DNA of 64,000 bases, from positions 2,108,001-2,172,000 of the forward strand of contig NZ_VMSB01000001.1 in NCBI RefSeq assembly GCF_009858245.1, in the 5' to 3' direction. The notes under the pieces were generated by a model. That model did not search any database. It was not told the DNA's origin and saw only the letters and a program-made list of their open reading frames with translations. This document shows positions 1-8,308 of this stretch, one piece after another. The stretch comes from Ornithinibacter aureus (GTDB lineage Bacteria > Actinomycetota > Actinomycetes > Actinomycetales > Dermatophilaceae). Position 1 is the first letter of the stretch; each line of letters opens with the position of its first letter. The translations under genes were made by a program, and so were the position numbers.

Positions 1-130
1 GTGGCCGCTCATCGAGGCAGGTGAGGTGCGCCCGGTGGTGATGTCACGGCATCCGCTCGCCGACGCCGCAGCCGCCCACCGCGAGCTCGAGGCGAGCGCC
101 CACATCGGCAAGATCCTGCTGACCCCCTGA
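1..130 (+). CDS. C-terminal fragment of a zinc-type quinone oxidoreductase (partial)
   Basis: This is an open frame entering from the left edge; complete codons run from base 2 to the TGA at 128-130. The 42 visible residues include HPLADAAAAHRELEAS and end GKILLTP. That is the characteristic tail of medium-chain NADPH:quinone oxidoreductases, in which the last helix carries A-H-x-x-L-E and a K-I/V-L-L strand closes the fold. The gene at 34014-34988 ends in a very similar way (GKILLAP), so a second member of the family lies in this window. The catalytic and cofactor-binding parts are outside the window, so substrate cannot be judged. Confidence 0.8.
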   Translation, partial: WPLIEAGEVRPVVMSRHPLADAAAAHRELEASAHIGKILLTP

Positions 131-209
131 CCTCTGTCGCGCAGTCGCGCGCACGTCGGTATGAGGATGCTCGCGCGCGTGGGTGCGCGGATGGGGTAGA
201 CATCAGGGC

Positions 210-572
210 ATGAGCACCGTCGCCCTGGTCCTGACGGGCCTCGTGGCCCTGATCCACGTCTACATCGTGCTGCTCGAGATGCTCTGGTGGGACACCCCGC
301 GCGGCCGTGCTGCTTTCGGCACGAGCCGCGAGCTCGCCTCTCAGACGAAGGTGCTCGCCGCCAACCAGGGCCTGTACAACGGATTCCTCGTCGCGGGCCT
401 GCTGCTGGCGATGGTAGGGCCGAGCGAGCACCGGTTCGCGTTCGCGGTGTTCACCCTGGGCTGTGTCATCGTCGCCGGGCTGTACGGGGCTGCGACGGCG
501 AGCCGCAAGATCCTGTTCGTGCAGACGGTGCCCGCGGCCCTGGCGCTCGCCGCGCAGTTCCTCGCCCGCTGA
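210..572 (+). CDS. DUF1304 family small membrane protein
   Basis: A 120-residue, strongly hydrophobic protein with about four predicted membrane segments (roughly residues 5-25, 50-70, 75-95 and 100-118). The pattern HVYIVLLEMLWWDTP near the N-terminus, NQGLYNGFL in the middle and a following small-residue-rich helix are typical of the DUF1304 family, whose function is unknown. ATG 210 was preferred to an upstream in-frame ATG because it places the family's first membrane helix at the N-terminus; the preceding AGGGC is a weak ribosome site. It stands alone between the quinone oxidoreductase end and the PadR operon and is followed by a long palindromic repeat. Confidence 0.75.
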   Translation: MSTVALVLTGLVALIHVYIVLLEMLWWDTPRGRAAFGTSRELASQTKVLAANQGLYNGFLVAGLLLAMVGPSEHRFAFAVFTLGCVIVAGLYGAATASRKILFVQTVPAALALAAQFLAR

Positions 573-610
573 GCCCCACTCCCTGAGACTGATTGCACTC
601 CAGCCACCTC

Positions 611-699
611 CCCCCTTCCCGACTTCGTGCGACTTGCGTGCGCCTCTGGCCGGGAATCCGGCGCTGAAGGGCACCGAAGTCGCACGAAGTCGGGAGGGG
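611..699. repeat. Palindromic intergenic repeat, family A copy 1
   Basis: An inverted repeat: arm GACTTCGTGCGACTT (621-635) is answered by AAGTCGCACGAAGTC (677-691), and the flanks CCTTCCC/GGGAGG extend it. The roughly 40-base centre is not itself palindromic, yet it matches the centre of the copy at 44030-44113 when that one is read in reverse complement. The two are therefore copies of one dispersed element of about 84 bp, not two independent terminators. Confidence 0.75.
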
Positions 700-720
700 T
701 GGACGTGTTGCGGGGGGCGT

Positions 721-768
721 GAATACTCGGTATACATGAGCCCACGGCGGGGTACATACCGAGTATTC
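721..768. promoter_or_regulatory. Probable PadR autoregulatory operator
   Basis: A long interrupted palindrome lies just upstream of the padR-like gene. GAATACTCGGTATAC (721-735) pairs with GTACATACCGAGTATTC (752-768). PadR repressors commonly bind dyads with an ATGTA/TACAT-like core over their own promoter, and the site ends 20 bp before the PadR start codon. Operator function is inferred from position and symmetry. Confidence 0.7.
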
Positions 769-788
769 GGCGACGAGAGGGGGCGGCG

Positions 789-1544
789 ATGTCCGTCAGA
801 TCTGGACTCATGGCACTCCTCGCCGAGGGGGAGAAGTACGGAGCCCAGCTGCGCAGCGAGTTCGAGGCACGCACCGGCGGCACCTGGCCACTCAACGTCG
901 GGCAGGTCTACACCACGCTCGACCGTCTCGTGCGCGACGGCCTCGTGGAACAGGCGAGCGAGCCGGATGCCGAGGGGCGCATCACGTACCGGCTCACCTC
1001 CGCGGGCCGGCAGGTTCTCGACGCCTGGTGGACCACGCCGGTGGACCGCACCAACACTCCTCGCGACGAGCTGACGATCAAGCTCGCCCTCGTCGTGACC
1101 GCCCCCGGGGTCGACGTGCCCCGGGTTGTCCAGGCCCAGCGAACGGCCACGCTGCAGCACCTGCGAGACCTCACCCGCCTCAAGCGAGAGGCCCTCGGCA
1201 GCACAGAGGGGGCTGCCGAGGGCCTGGCCGTGCGCGCCGGCCGGGCCGGCGCCGGTGGCGAGAGAGGGGCCATCGGGGAGGACCCGATCGCGTGGCTGCT
1301 CGTCCTGGAGAACCTCATCTTCGCGACCGAGGGCGAGGCCCGATGGCTCGACCACGTCGAGACGGTCATCGCCCGCCGGCGCCCTCGGCCTGCGTACGCC
1401 GATCCGCACAGGACTCCGGACCACCAGACCCCGGCCACCCACCCACGCGGCGCCGACCCGGCATCCGACACCACGGCATCCACCACCGCCCGCCACCACG
1501 CCAGCACGACCCACCACACGTACACCGCGGGAAACCAGTCATGA
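789..1544 (+). CDS. PadR family transcriptional repressor
   Basis: A 251-residue protein with an N-terminal winged helix (about residues 1-85: GLMALLAEGEKYGAQL, then the recognition region VGQVYTTLDRLVRDGLV and the wing EGRITYRLTSAG). A helical C-terminal dimerisation region follows, and then a low-complexity Thr/His/Pro-rich tail of about 45 residues that is longer than usual. The start is ATG 789 behind a GAGAGGGGG ribosome site. Its stop overlaps the ATG of the ABC ATPase (ATGA at 1541-1544), so the three genes form an operon. The palindrome at 721-768 suggests autorepression, with the ABC transporter as the regulated output; PadR proteins of this arrangement usually respond to a toxic transported molecule. 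Confidence 0.9.
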   Translation: MSVRSGLMALLAEGEKYGAQLRSEFEARTGGTWPLNVGQVYTTLDRLVRDGLVEQASEPDAEGRITYRLTSAGRQVLDAWWTTPVDRTNTPRDELTIKLALVVTAPGVDVPRVVQAQRTATLQHLRDLTRLKREALGSTEGAAEGLAVRAGRAGAGGERGAIGEDPIAWLLVLENLIFATEGEARWLDHVETVIARRRPRPAYADPHRTPDHQTPATHPRGADPASDTTASTTARHHASTTHHTYTAGNQS

Positions 1545-2272
1545 GCACACCACACGTCGTCCTCACCGACGTCACGCGCATCCACGGCGACCGGAACATG
1601 GCGGTCGTCGCGCTCGCCGGGGTCAGCCTCGACATCCACCTCGGCGAACTCGTCGCCGTCATGGGGCCGAGCGGTTCGGGCAAGTCGACGCTGCTCAACA
1701 TGGCGGGCGGCCTCGACCGACCGACGAGCGGCACCGTCACCATCGCCGGCGACCGACTGACCGACCTCGCACCGCGCGACCTCGCCAAGCTGCGGCGTCG
1801 CCGGATGGGCTTCATCTTCCAGGACTACAACCTCATCCCGAGCCTGACCGCGGCCGAGAACGTCGCGCTGCCGCTCGAGCTCGACGGCACGCGCGCCAGC
1901 CAGGCCCGGCGTCAGGCCCGCCGCACCCTCGACCTGATGAACCTCATGGAGCTCTCCGACCGCTTCCCCGACCAGATGTCCGGCGGCCAGCAGCAGCGCG
2001 TCGCCATCGCCCGCGCGCTCGTCGGAAGCCGCCGCTTCGTGCTCGCCGACGAACCGACCGGAGCCTTGGACAGCCACACCGGCGAAGAGGTGCTGCGTGT
2101 GCTGCGCGAGCGCTGCGACGAGGGGGTCGCCGGGCTGCTCGTCACCCACGAGGCGCGACACGCCGCCTGGGCCGACCGGGTGGTGTTCCTGCGCGACGGC
2201 GTCGTCGTCGACAGCACCGGCCATCGCGAGCAGGCGGAGGACCTCCTCGCCGCGGGCGAGGCTGCGCGATGA
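1541..2272 (+). CDS. ABC transporter ATP-binding protein (LolD/MacB type)
   Basis: A 243-residue nucleotide-binding subunit. Walker A is GPSGSGKST, the Q-loop is FIFQDYNLIP, the signature is MSGGQQQRVAIARAL, and Walker B with the catalytic Glu is FVLADEPTGALDS; the switch His lies in VTHEAR. The ADEPTGALDS and signature variants are typical of ATPases that serve FtsX-like permeases in antimicrobial-peptide or lipoprotein export and mechanotransmission. The gene overlaps PadR upstream and the permease downstream (ATGA at 2269-2272), so all three are probably translationally coupled. It acts at the inner face of the membrane with the next gene product. Confidence 0.95.
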   Translation: MSTPHVVLTDVTRIHGDRNMAVVALAGVSLDIHLGELVAVMGPSGSGKSTLLNMAGGLDRPTSGTVTIAGDRLTDLAPRDLAKLRRRRMGFIFQDYNLIPSLTAAENVALPLELDGTRASQARRQARRTLDLMNLMELSDRFPDQMSGGQQQRVAIARALVGSRRFVLADEPTGALDSHTGEEVLRVLRERCDEGVAGLLVTHEARHAAWADRVVFLRDGVVVDSTGHREQAEDLLAAGEAAR

Positions 2273-5187
2273 CCACGCTGGTCCGCCCGGAGGGACGCCC
2301 TGGGGGCCCCACCGGGGGGCGCGCCGACGGCGGTCGCCACACCCGCGACGCAGGTGGTGAGCCGAGCCGGTTCGCCGCCTGGCGCGCGAGCTGGGCGGTC
2401 GCGCTGCGGATGGCACGCCGAGACGTGCGTCGGCACAAGGGGCGCAGCGCGCTCGTCGTCGTCATGGTCGTGCTTCCCACCCTGTTGCTGTCGGCCCTGG
2501 TCACGGTTGCCGCCACCTCCGATGTCTCGGGGGCCGAGGTGATCCCCTCGATGATGGGGTCGGGCCAGGCACTCCTCGAGGGCCCTGATGCTCTGATGAT
2601 CTCCCAGGAAGCCTCCACCACCCAGGGATACGGCAGCGGGCCCGAGCAGGCGAAGCCTGTCCCCGGCTTCGACGCCAGCGGCGACGCCTTCACCAATGCG
2701 GATGCCGTCTCGCAACTCGTGGGGGCTCCGGTCGTCCCGACGTCCACGTTTCTTGCGCGGACGACGATCGGCGACCGCCGAGTCAGCGTCGACGCAACCG
2801 CCCTCGACGGGCGAGCCGGTCTGGGTGACAAACTGCGGCTGCTGTCCGGCCGATGGCCCGAGGGCGACCGGCAGGCGCTCGTGACGGCGCACTGGCTGTC
2901 GCGTGGCCTTCCCGACAGCGGCACTGTCACCGTGACCGTCGCCGGCGCACAGCACACCCTGGACATTGTCGGCGTGGCCGCGATCCGCGAGCTGTATGGC
3001 TCGCCCGGCCTCGTCGTCTCCGAGCCACTCAGGAACGGCACGACCTCGGTCTCGGGCAGACACGCGTGGATCGTCACCGGGGACGACCCGGTCACCTGGT
3101 CGGAGGTGCTGGCCCTCAACCAGTACGGCTTCCAGGTCACCTCGGCCGCGGTGCTGCGCGATCCACCATCGACTGCCGAGATCCCCGAAGAGGCCAGGGG
3201 GTCAGCCGCCGCCGACAACCAGCAACTGAACCTCGTCATCGCGCTCGGCGCGGCGATGCTGCTCATCACGACGGCCCTGCTCGTCGGGCCGGCCTTCGCG
3301 GTCAGCGCGGCGCGACAGCGGCGCACTCTGGCGCTGGCGGCCAGCAACGGCGCGAGCACCGCCGTGCTTCGGCGCACGGTGCTGGCCCAGGCACTGGTGC
3401 TGGGCACGGCATCGGCGGTGCTCGGGGTGCTGCTCGGGGTCGCCGCCGCCCGGGGGATCATCGCGTGGACGATGCGCGGGGGCCAGGGCATCGCAGGTCC
3501 CTTCGACATCCGATGGGGCCTCCTGGCTGGCGTCGCCCTGTGCGCGGTGGCCAGCACACTCATCGCGGCACTTGCGCCGGCGCGACGGCTGGGTCGCCTC
3601 GACATCGTGGGGGTGATGCGGGGTCAGAGCGTCTCTCCCCGCCCGAGCCGTTGGGTGTTCGCCGCCGGCCTGCTCATCGCGGGAGCAGGCGGTGCGCTGA
3701 TCCTGTGGGGGACGGGGCTCATCTCGACCGACGGGGGTGTTCGCTATGTCTTCGGGGTCTCACCGGAGGTCTTCGTGGTCGCCGGAGCCGTCGCCCTCAT
3801 CCTCGGCGCACTCTTCCTCGTTCCCATGGTCCTGGCTGGGGTCGGCCGCCTCGGGGGCTCACTCCCCACGTCGCTTCGGATCGCCGCACGCGACCTCGCA
3901 CGCCACCGGTCACGAAGCGCCCCCTCAGTTGCTGCCGTTCTCGCGGCCGTCTCGGGCCTGACCTTTGGGCTCACCGGCCTGTCCAGTGACACGGTGCAAC
4001 GTGAACGTGAGTACGTCGCCCAGACCATCAGGGGGGAGGCACTGGTGCAGGCACCCACCGGCCTGCTGGACGTCGCCGCGGTTCGGGCAGCGGCACCCTC
4101 ACTCGTCGTCTCGGAGAACTTCGCGGTCGACACCGGCGACCCTTGGCTGCGCGACGAGGAACCGACCGCGCCATACCGGTTGCTCTTCGCCAACGTCGTG
4201 CCCGATGGCTGCACGCCCGAACGCAGCGTGAACGACCTGCAGTGGATCCCGCCCAACGACGACGAGGCGTACTTGGGCTCCCCCTGCCAGGTGGCGGGTA
4301 CCAACGGCTACAACGGGATGACGTTGACCCTCCTGCCCGCCGACGAGATCGCGAGGCGACTGGGTCTCGACGCCGCGCAGTCACAGGCGGTGCGGGACGG
4401 CGCCGCCGTGGTGCGCGGCACGCGTGGTGTGGACGCGTCGGGCACGGTCCGGATCGTGCGGGGCACCACGCTCGCCGACCCCACCGCCGTCGAGGTCGTG
4501 GACGCGGTCCAGGACCTCGAGGTCGACCAGGACGTCAGGGTGCCGGTCATCGCCATGCCGCAGACGAAGGACTCGGCAGCGCGGATGCTCGGCGCATCCT
4601 TGGTACTCGCCATCGACACGCCGACGACCCGTGACTGGCCGACCCTGCCGACAACGCTCACCGTTCGGGATCCTTCCGGGTCCCCGATCAGCGATGAGAC
4701 TGCCGAGCAGCTGAGCCTCGCCCTCGGCGACGACGCCTGGGTCGCGGTGGAGCAAGGGTTCCAGCGGGAGGACAGGCTCGTCGTCGCAATCCTGCTCGGC
4801 GTGTTCGCCCTGCTCGTGCTCGTCATCACGCTCACGTCCACCGCTCTCACGCTGGCCGAGCAGCAGAGCGACCAGGCGACCCTGGCGGCGCTCGGGGCGA
4901 CCCGGGGTACCCGACGGGCCATGGCGGCCGCCCAAGCGTTCATGCTCGCAGCGGTCGGGTGCCTGCTGGGGGTCGCCGTCGGGCTCGTACCAGGCAGTGC
5001 CATGGCCAGGTTGCTGACGAGCCAGGGCTGGGACCCGCTGACCGGCGCCTCGACGTCGGACGGCGCGATCCTCGTCATCCCGTGGTTCTCACTGCTCATC
5101 GTGGGCGTGCTGGTACCGGTGGTGGCGGGCGCGATCGCGTGGGCCGGCATCCGCAAGGCTCCGCAGGTCACCCGCCGCGCCACCTGA
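2269..5187 (+). CDS. FtsX-like ABC transporter permease, duplicated-domain type
   Basis: A 972-residue permease with two FtsX/MacB-like halves. One membrane helix lies near residues 60-83, three more at about 320-345, 375-400 and 420-440, further helices at 460-500 and 525-550, a long extracytoplasmic region, and a final three-helix block from about 840 to 965. The second half begins after RIAARDLARHRSRSA, which resembles the juxtamembrane segment RMARRDVRRHKGRSA before the first helix, so the halves look like an internal duplication. The ATG overlaps the ATPase stop by 4 bp. The likely role is energised export or removal of a hydrophobic peptide or antibiotic, repressed by PadR; the substrate is unknown. 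Confidence 0.9.
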   Translation: MTTLVRPEGRPGGPTGGRADGGRHTRDAGGEPSRFAAWRASWAVALRMARRDVRRHKGRSALVVVMVVLPTLLLSALVTVAATSDVSGAEVIPSMMGSGQALLEGPDALMISQEASTTQGYGSGPEQAKPVPGFDASGDAFTNADAVSQLVGAPVVPTSTFLARTTIGDRRVSVDATALDGRAGLGDKLRLLSGRWPEGDRQALVTAHWLSRGLPDSGTVTVTVAGAQHTLDIVGVAAIRELYGSPGLVVSEPLRNGTTSVSGRHAWIVTGDDPVTWSEVLALNQYGFQVTSAAVLRDPPSTAEIPEEARGSAAADNQQLNLVIALGAAMLLITTALLVGPAFAVSAARQRRTLALAASNGASTAVLRRTVLAQALVLGTASAVLGVLLGVAAARGIIAWTMRGGQGIAGPFDIRWGLLAGVALCAVASTLIAALAPARRLGRLDIVGVMRGQSVSPRPSRWVFAAGLLIAGAGGALILWGTGLISTDGGVRYVFGVSPEVFVVAGAVALILGALFLVPMVLAGVGRLGGSLPTSLRIAARDLARHRSRSAPSVAAVLAAVSGLTFGLTGLSSDTVQREREYVAQTIRGEALVQAPTGLLDVAAVRAAAPSLVVSENFAVDTGDPWLRDEEPTAPYRLLFANVVPDGCTPERSVNDLQWIPPNDDEAYLGSPCQVAGTNGYNGMTLTLLPADEIARRLGLDAAQSQAVRDGAAVVRGTRGVDASGTVRIVRGTTLADPTAVEVVDAVQDLEVDQDVRVPVIAMPQTKDSAARMLGASLVLAIDTPTTRDWPTLPTTLTVRDPSGSPISDETAEQLSLALGDDAWVAVEQGFQREDRLVVAILLGVFALLVLVITLTSTALTLAEQQSDQATLAALGATRGTRRAMAAAQAFMLAAVGCLLGVAVGLVPGSAMARLLTSQGWDPLTGASTSDGAILVIPWFSLLIVGVLVPVVAGAIAWAGIRKAPQVTRRAT

Positions 5188-5195
5188 CCCTCTGA

Positions 5196-5280
5196 ACTTT
5201 CTCGCCCGATGCCGGAAGGTTCACCTTCGCAAGGCATCCAATGTGGTGCGAACGTGAAGCTAGTGGCATCGGGCGGGAAG
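5196..5280. repeat. Long imperfect palindrome downstream of the ABC permease (family G, single copy)
   Basis: CTCGCCCGATGCC (5201-5213) and the following GGTTCACCTTCGC pair with GCGAACGTGAAGC and GGCATCGGGCGGGAA (5262-5276). The stem is about 30 bp and imperfect, around a loop of about 17 bases. It lies 10 bp past the permease stop and may act as a terminator for the PadR operon. No run of T follows, so a Rho-independent terminator of classical type is not evident. Confidence 0.55.
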
Positions 5281-5410
5281 ATTCTTGGCCGCCGGGGTCG
5301 GGCGGGGATGCCGGTAGAATGGCCGGAGCACAGGGTCCTGGTGCGTCCTTGGAGGCGGGTTCGGCGCACACTCGTTTCGCCCTCCCCGGGCGCAGACCAG
5401 GAAGCTGCGC

Positions 5411-6610
5411 ATGTCCCCCCTCGCCTCCTACCGGCGGCTGTTCAGCCTCGCCGGCCCGCTCTACGTCGCCATCGCCTTCATCGGCCGCCTCCCCTTGGCC
5501 ATGGCCCAGATGGGCACCCTGCTGCTCGTCGCCGGAACCACCGGCTCCTACGGCACCGGTGGCGCCGCCGCCGGCGCCCTGGCCGTGACCAACGCCATCG
5601 GCGCCCCGATCGCCGGGGCCCTGGCCGACCGGGTCGGGCAACGGCCCGTCGTGTTCGTCCAGTCGGTGCTCGGCGGGCTCGGGCTGATCGCCCTCGTCGT
5701 GCTCGCCCACGCGCAGGTCACCCCGTGGATCGTCATCCTCACCGCAGCCGTCGCCGGCGCCGCGATGCCGCAGATCGGCCCACTCGCACGGGTGCGCTGG
5801 CGCCCCATCACCCGCAACCAGCAGCACCACCAACCGCGCCTGATGGAGGCCGCCTTCTCCTACGAGGGCGCCGCTGACGAGGCCTCCTTCGTGCTCGGCC
5901 CGGCGCTGCTCGGCCTCATCGTCGTCGTGGCCAGCCCCGAGATCGCCCTGCTCATCGCCGCCGCGATCCTGCTCGTCTTCGGCTGCGCATTCGCGTTGCA
6001 CCCCACCGCCCGCCTCACCCACGCCCACCGCCCGGATGCCGTGACCACCGCCCGTCTCGTCACCGGCACCTTCGCGATCCTGCTCGTGGCACAACTGCTC
6101 ATCGGGGTGGTGTTCGGCTCCATCCAGACCGGCACGACGGTGCTCACCACGGATGCCGGGCAGAGCGGCCTCGCAGGTCTGGTGCACGCCTGCCTCGGGG
6201 TCGGGTCGGTCATCGCCGGGCTCGCCGTCGCGGCCCTGCCCGCCCGCTTCGGGTACGGCTCACGCGTGCTCGTCGCCGCCCTGGGCCTGGCCCTGCTGTC
6301 GTTGCCGCTGCTCCTCACCGACACCGTTCCGCAGCTGTTCGCCGTCGTCCTCGTGCTCGGTTTCGTCGTCGCCCCCTACATGATCAGCGTCTTCATGCTC
6401 GGCGAGCGCGCCGCCCCGGTCGAGCGGGTCGGTGCGGCGATGACCCTCCTCGCCGGCGCCACCGGGCTCGGGTACGCCCTCGGTTCGGCCACCGCCGGAC
6501 GCCTCGCCGACGTGCACGGCCACCACGGCGCGTTCGCCGTGACCGTGGGAGCCGCGGTGACAGCGGCGGCGCTCGCGACAGCATCCCAGCCCGCCCTTCG
6601 CCGCGTCTGA
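5411..6610 (+). CDS. MFS transporter
   Basis: A 399-residue protein with about twelve hydrophobic segments and the major-facilitator loop motif between helices 2 and 3 (GALADRVGQRPVVF, near residue 75). The cytoplasmic centre RVRWRPITRNQQHHQPR separates an N- and a C-terminal six-helix half, and the second half repeats the motif weakly (GRLADVHG). It resembles drug/metabolite efflux proteins, but there is no substrate clue in the sequence. The start is ATG 5411. A TAGAAT hexamer about 95 bp upstream could be a -10 element, and the leader between them is GC-rich and may fold; no known riboswitch class was recognised. The gene is monocistronic and convergent with the XRE/DUF2975 pair. Confidence 0.85.
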   Translation: MSPLASYRRLFSLAGPLYVAIAFIGRLPLAMAQMGTLLLVAGTTGSYGTGGAAAGALAVTNAIGAPIAGALADRVGQRPVVFVQSVLGGLGLIALVVLAHAQVTPWIVILTAAVAGAAMPQIGPLARVRWRPITRNQQHHQPRLMEAAFSYEGAADEASFVLGPALLGLIVVVASPEIALLIAAAILLVFGCAFALHPTARLTHAHRPDAVTTARLVTGTFAILLVAQLLIGVVFGSIQTGTTVLTTDAGQSGLAGLVHACLGVGSVIAGLAVAALPARFGYGSRVLVAALGLALLSLPLLLTDTVPQLFAVVLVLGFVVAPYMISVFMLGERAAPVERVGAAMTLLAGATGLGYALGSATAGRLADVHGHHGAFAVTVGAAVTAAALATASQPALRRV

Positions 6611-6637
6611 CCCTTCGCGCCCGGTGATCGGATGCCG

Positions 6638-6868
6638 TCAGCGCACCTCGCGCTCGACGCTCAGCACGTCCCCCACCTGGCACTCGAGCACGTCGCAGAT
6701 CGCCGTGATGGTGCTGAACCGGACGGCCTTGGCCCGGTTGTTCTTGAGCACCGAGAGGTTGACGACGGTGACGCCCACGGCATCCGCGAGGGCCGCGAGG
6801 GTCATGCCGCGCTCCTCGAGGAGCCGGTCGAGGTGGCAGGTGACGCGGTGTGGCTCGTCGACCGGCAT
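6638..6868 (-). CDS. XRE-type helix-turn-helix regulator (YozG-like)
   Basis: A 76-residue protein that is nearly all helix-turn-helix domain: LDRLLEERGMTLAALADAVG as first helix pair, then a recognition region VTVVNLSVLKNNRAKAVRF, ending CDVLECQVGDVLSV. The latter is the typical closing motif of small YozG/Cro-like regulators. Its ATG overlaps the stop of the upstream DUF2975 gene (ATGA), so the two are cotranscribed. In this widespread gene pair the regulator usually controls its own membrane-protein partner; the palindromes at 7534-7574 are the probable binding site. Confidence 0.88.
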   Translation of the reverse strand: MPVDEPHRVTCHLDRLLEERGMTLAALADAVGVTVVNLSVLKNNRAKAVRFSTITAICDVLECQVGDVLSVEREVR

Positions 6869-7509
6869 CAGACGAGACCCTCGACGTCGTCGCGCAGCCG
6901 GCTGCCGGCCTTGAACGCCTCCGCGAGCAGCGCGACCACCATGCCGGCGACGAGGTACGCCCAGGGGATGTCGAGGACGGCCAAGAGGGCGAGGCCGCCG
7001 AGGTCGACGTCACTGAGCAGTGCCCCGTGCACCGACATCGACAGGAAGAGGGTGAAGAACGGCCCGACGAGCAGCACCGCCGCGAGTTGGCGCATGCGGC
7101 GGACATTGGCGGCGACGAACGGGTCACCTGCGGCGATCGTGCGCATCACCGCCACGATCAGCAGGCTGCCGGCGGTCATGAGACCGACGATCAACAGGCC
7201 GGGGGCGAGGTCGAGCAGACGTTGCGCGACCGTGGGATCGGCCAACGTGACGTCGTAGGCCGCGACACCGTAGGAGGTTCCGACCGCATCGAGCTCGGGC
7301 ACGGTGACGCCGCTGAGGAACGGCAGGGGGATGCCGTCGCCGTCAGCCCAGCGCAGGATGGGCAGCACGATGCTGGTGGCGACGGTGATGACGACGACCA
7401 ACCCGAGCAGGATGCCCATGCCCCAGCGGTCGCTGCGGTCGAAGGCGAACCAGTCGCGACGGGGCCTGGGTGTGGGTGTGGGTGCCGTGGGTGTCGAGTT
7501 CTGGTCCAT
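6868..7509 (-). CDS. DUF2975 family membrane protein
   Basis: A 213-residue protein with four predicted membrane helices. A Pro/Thr-rich cytoplasmic N-terminus is followed by helices near residues 30-50, 110-135, 150-170 and 178-200. The segment FVAANVRRMRQLA before the third helix is the DUF2975 hallmark (F-x-x-x-N-x-x-R/L-R). ATG 7509 follows AGAGGGACTGCTC, a reasonable ribosome site. Function is unknown; members always pair with a small XRE regulator as here, which suggests a membrane-linked regulatory or stress role. Confidence 0.85.
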   Translation of the reverse strand: MDQNSTPTAPTPTPRPRRDWFAFDRSDRWGMGILLGLVVVITVATSIVLPILRWADGDGIPLPFLSGVTVPELDAVGTSYGVAAYDVTLADPTVAQRLLDLAPGLLIVGLMTAGSLLIVAVMRTIAAGDPFVAANVRRMRQLAAVLLVGPFFTLFLSMSVHGALLSDVDLGGLALLAVLDIPWAYLVAGMVVALLAEAFKAGSRLRDDVEGLV

Positions 7510-7533
7510 GAGCAGTCCCTCTCGTGTGTCATG

Positions 7534-7574
7534 TATCGACTTTCGATAGCACTGATAGACGATATGCATATCGT
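7534..7574. promoter_or_regulatory. Two palindromes in the XRE/DUF2975 promoter
   Basis: An AT-rich patch in otherwise GC-rich DNA. TATCGA-CTT-TCGATA (7534-7548) is a 15-bp dyad, and ACGATATGCATATCGT (7559-7574) is a perfect 16-bp palindrome. They share the half-site ATATCG/TATCGA. They lie 25-65 bp upstream of the DUF2975 start and 50 bp before the divergent bpa gene, so a bound XRE regulator could cover the leftward promoter and might touch the rightward one. Confidence 0.7.
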
Positions 7575-7624
7575 TTGTCGATGTCAACCCGGTGGTGCCG
7601 AATGCCGTGGGGCAGGATGGGCGC

Positions 7625-8275
7625 ATGAGCGAGCACGACACCACCACCGGCGACCAGGACTCCTCGACCGAGGACCGGGCCGTCCCCGCAACCGTCACGA
7701 GCGACGGTGAGCGAGTCGTCGTCGTCACCCCCGACGGCATGGGCGTCGCCCACCACGACGAGCAGCCCCAGGGCGAGCGTGAGGGGCGCCGCGAGCGCCC
7801 CAGCAACCCGGCAGACCTCGTGGAGCAGCCGGCCAAGGTGATGCGCATCGGTTCGATGATCAAGCAGCTCCTGGAGGAGGTGCGCAGCGCCCCGCTCGAC
7901 GAACGCGGCCGGGCCCGACTCGCCGAGATCCACAGCCGATCGATCGCCGAGCTCAAGGACGGCCTGGCCCCCGAACTCGTCGAGGAGCTCGAGCGCATCG
8001 CCCTGCCGTTCCGCGAGGAAGCCCCGAGCGACGCCGAGCTGCGGATCGCCCAGGCCCAGCTGGTGGGGTGGCTGGAAGGGTTGTTCCACGGCATCCAGAC
8101 GGCGCTCGTCGCCCAGCAGATGGCCGCGCAGGCCCAGCTGCAGCAGATGCGGGCCCTGCCGCCGGGCACCTCCCACCCCGCGGGGCCGCCGTCCGGCGCC
8201 ATGCCGCACGGCCAGCCGGCGCCGGGAGGCCCCGCCTCACCGGGTCACGCCGAGGGCACCGGCCAGTACCTCTGA
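7625..8275 (+). CDS. bpa: Bacterial proteasome activator (Bpa/PafE, DUF2587)
   Basis: A 216-residue protein with a disordered, charged N-terminus (about 1-60) and a helical core from about 65 to 165 (VMRIGSMIKQLLEEVR, LAEIHSRSIAELKDGL, ELRIAQAQLVGWLEGLFHG). A Gly/Pro-rich linker follows, and the last residues are GQYL. In Mycobacterium the homologous protein forms a dodecameric ring that docks on the 20S core through this GQYL tail and opens the gate without ATP. The tail implies that the genome keeps a 20S proteasome, although no proteasome gene is in the window. ATG 7625 follows CAGGATGGG and was chosen over an upstream in-frame start that lacks family similarity. Confidence 0.93.
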   Translation: MSEHDTTTGDQDSSTEDRAVPATVTSDGERVVVVTPDGMGVAHHDEQPQGEREGRRERPSNPADLVEQPAKVMRIGSMIKQLLEEVRSAPLDERGRARLAEIHSRSIAELKDGLAPELVEELERIALPFREEAPSDAELRIAQAQLVGWLEGLFHGIQTALVAQQMAAQAQLQQMRALPPGTSHPAGPPSGAMPHGQPAPGGPASPGHAEGTGQYL

Positions 8276-8308
8276 GGGACCAGCCCCCGAGCGACCGGCA
8301 TCCGTTGC

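Noticed and set aside
1126-2268. In-frame extension of the FtsX permease reading frame upstream into the ABC ATPase gene
   Set aside because: The extension is Arg/Pro-rich and overlaps a complete ATPase; ATG 2269 with the 4-bp overlap is the natural start.
5300-5410. A riboswitch or ribosomal-protein-type leader before the MFS gene
   Set aside because: The leader is GC-rich and can fold, but no conserved riboswitch core was recognised; only a possible -10 is mentioned.
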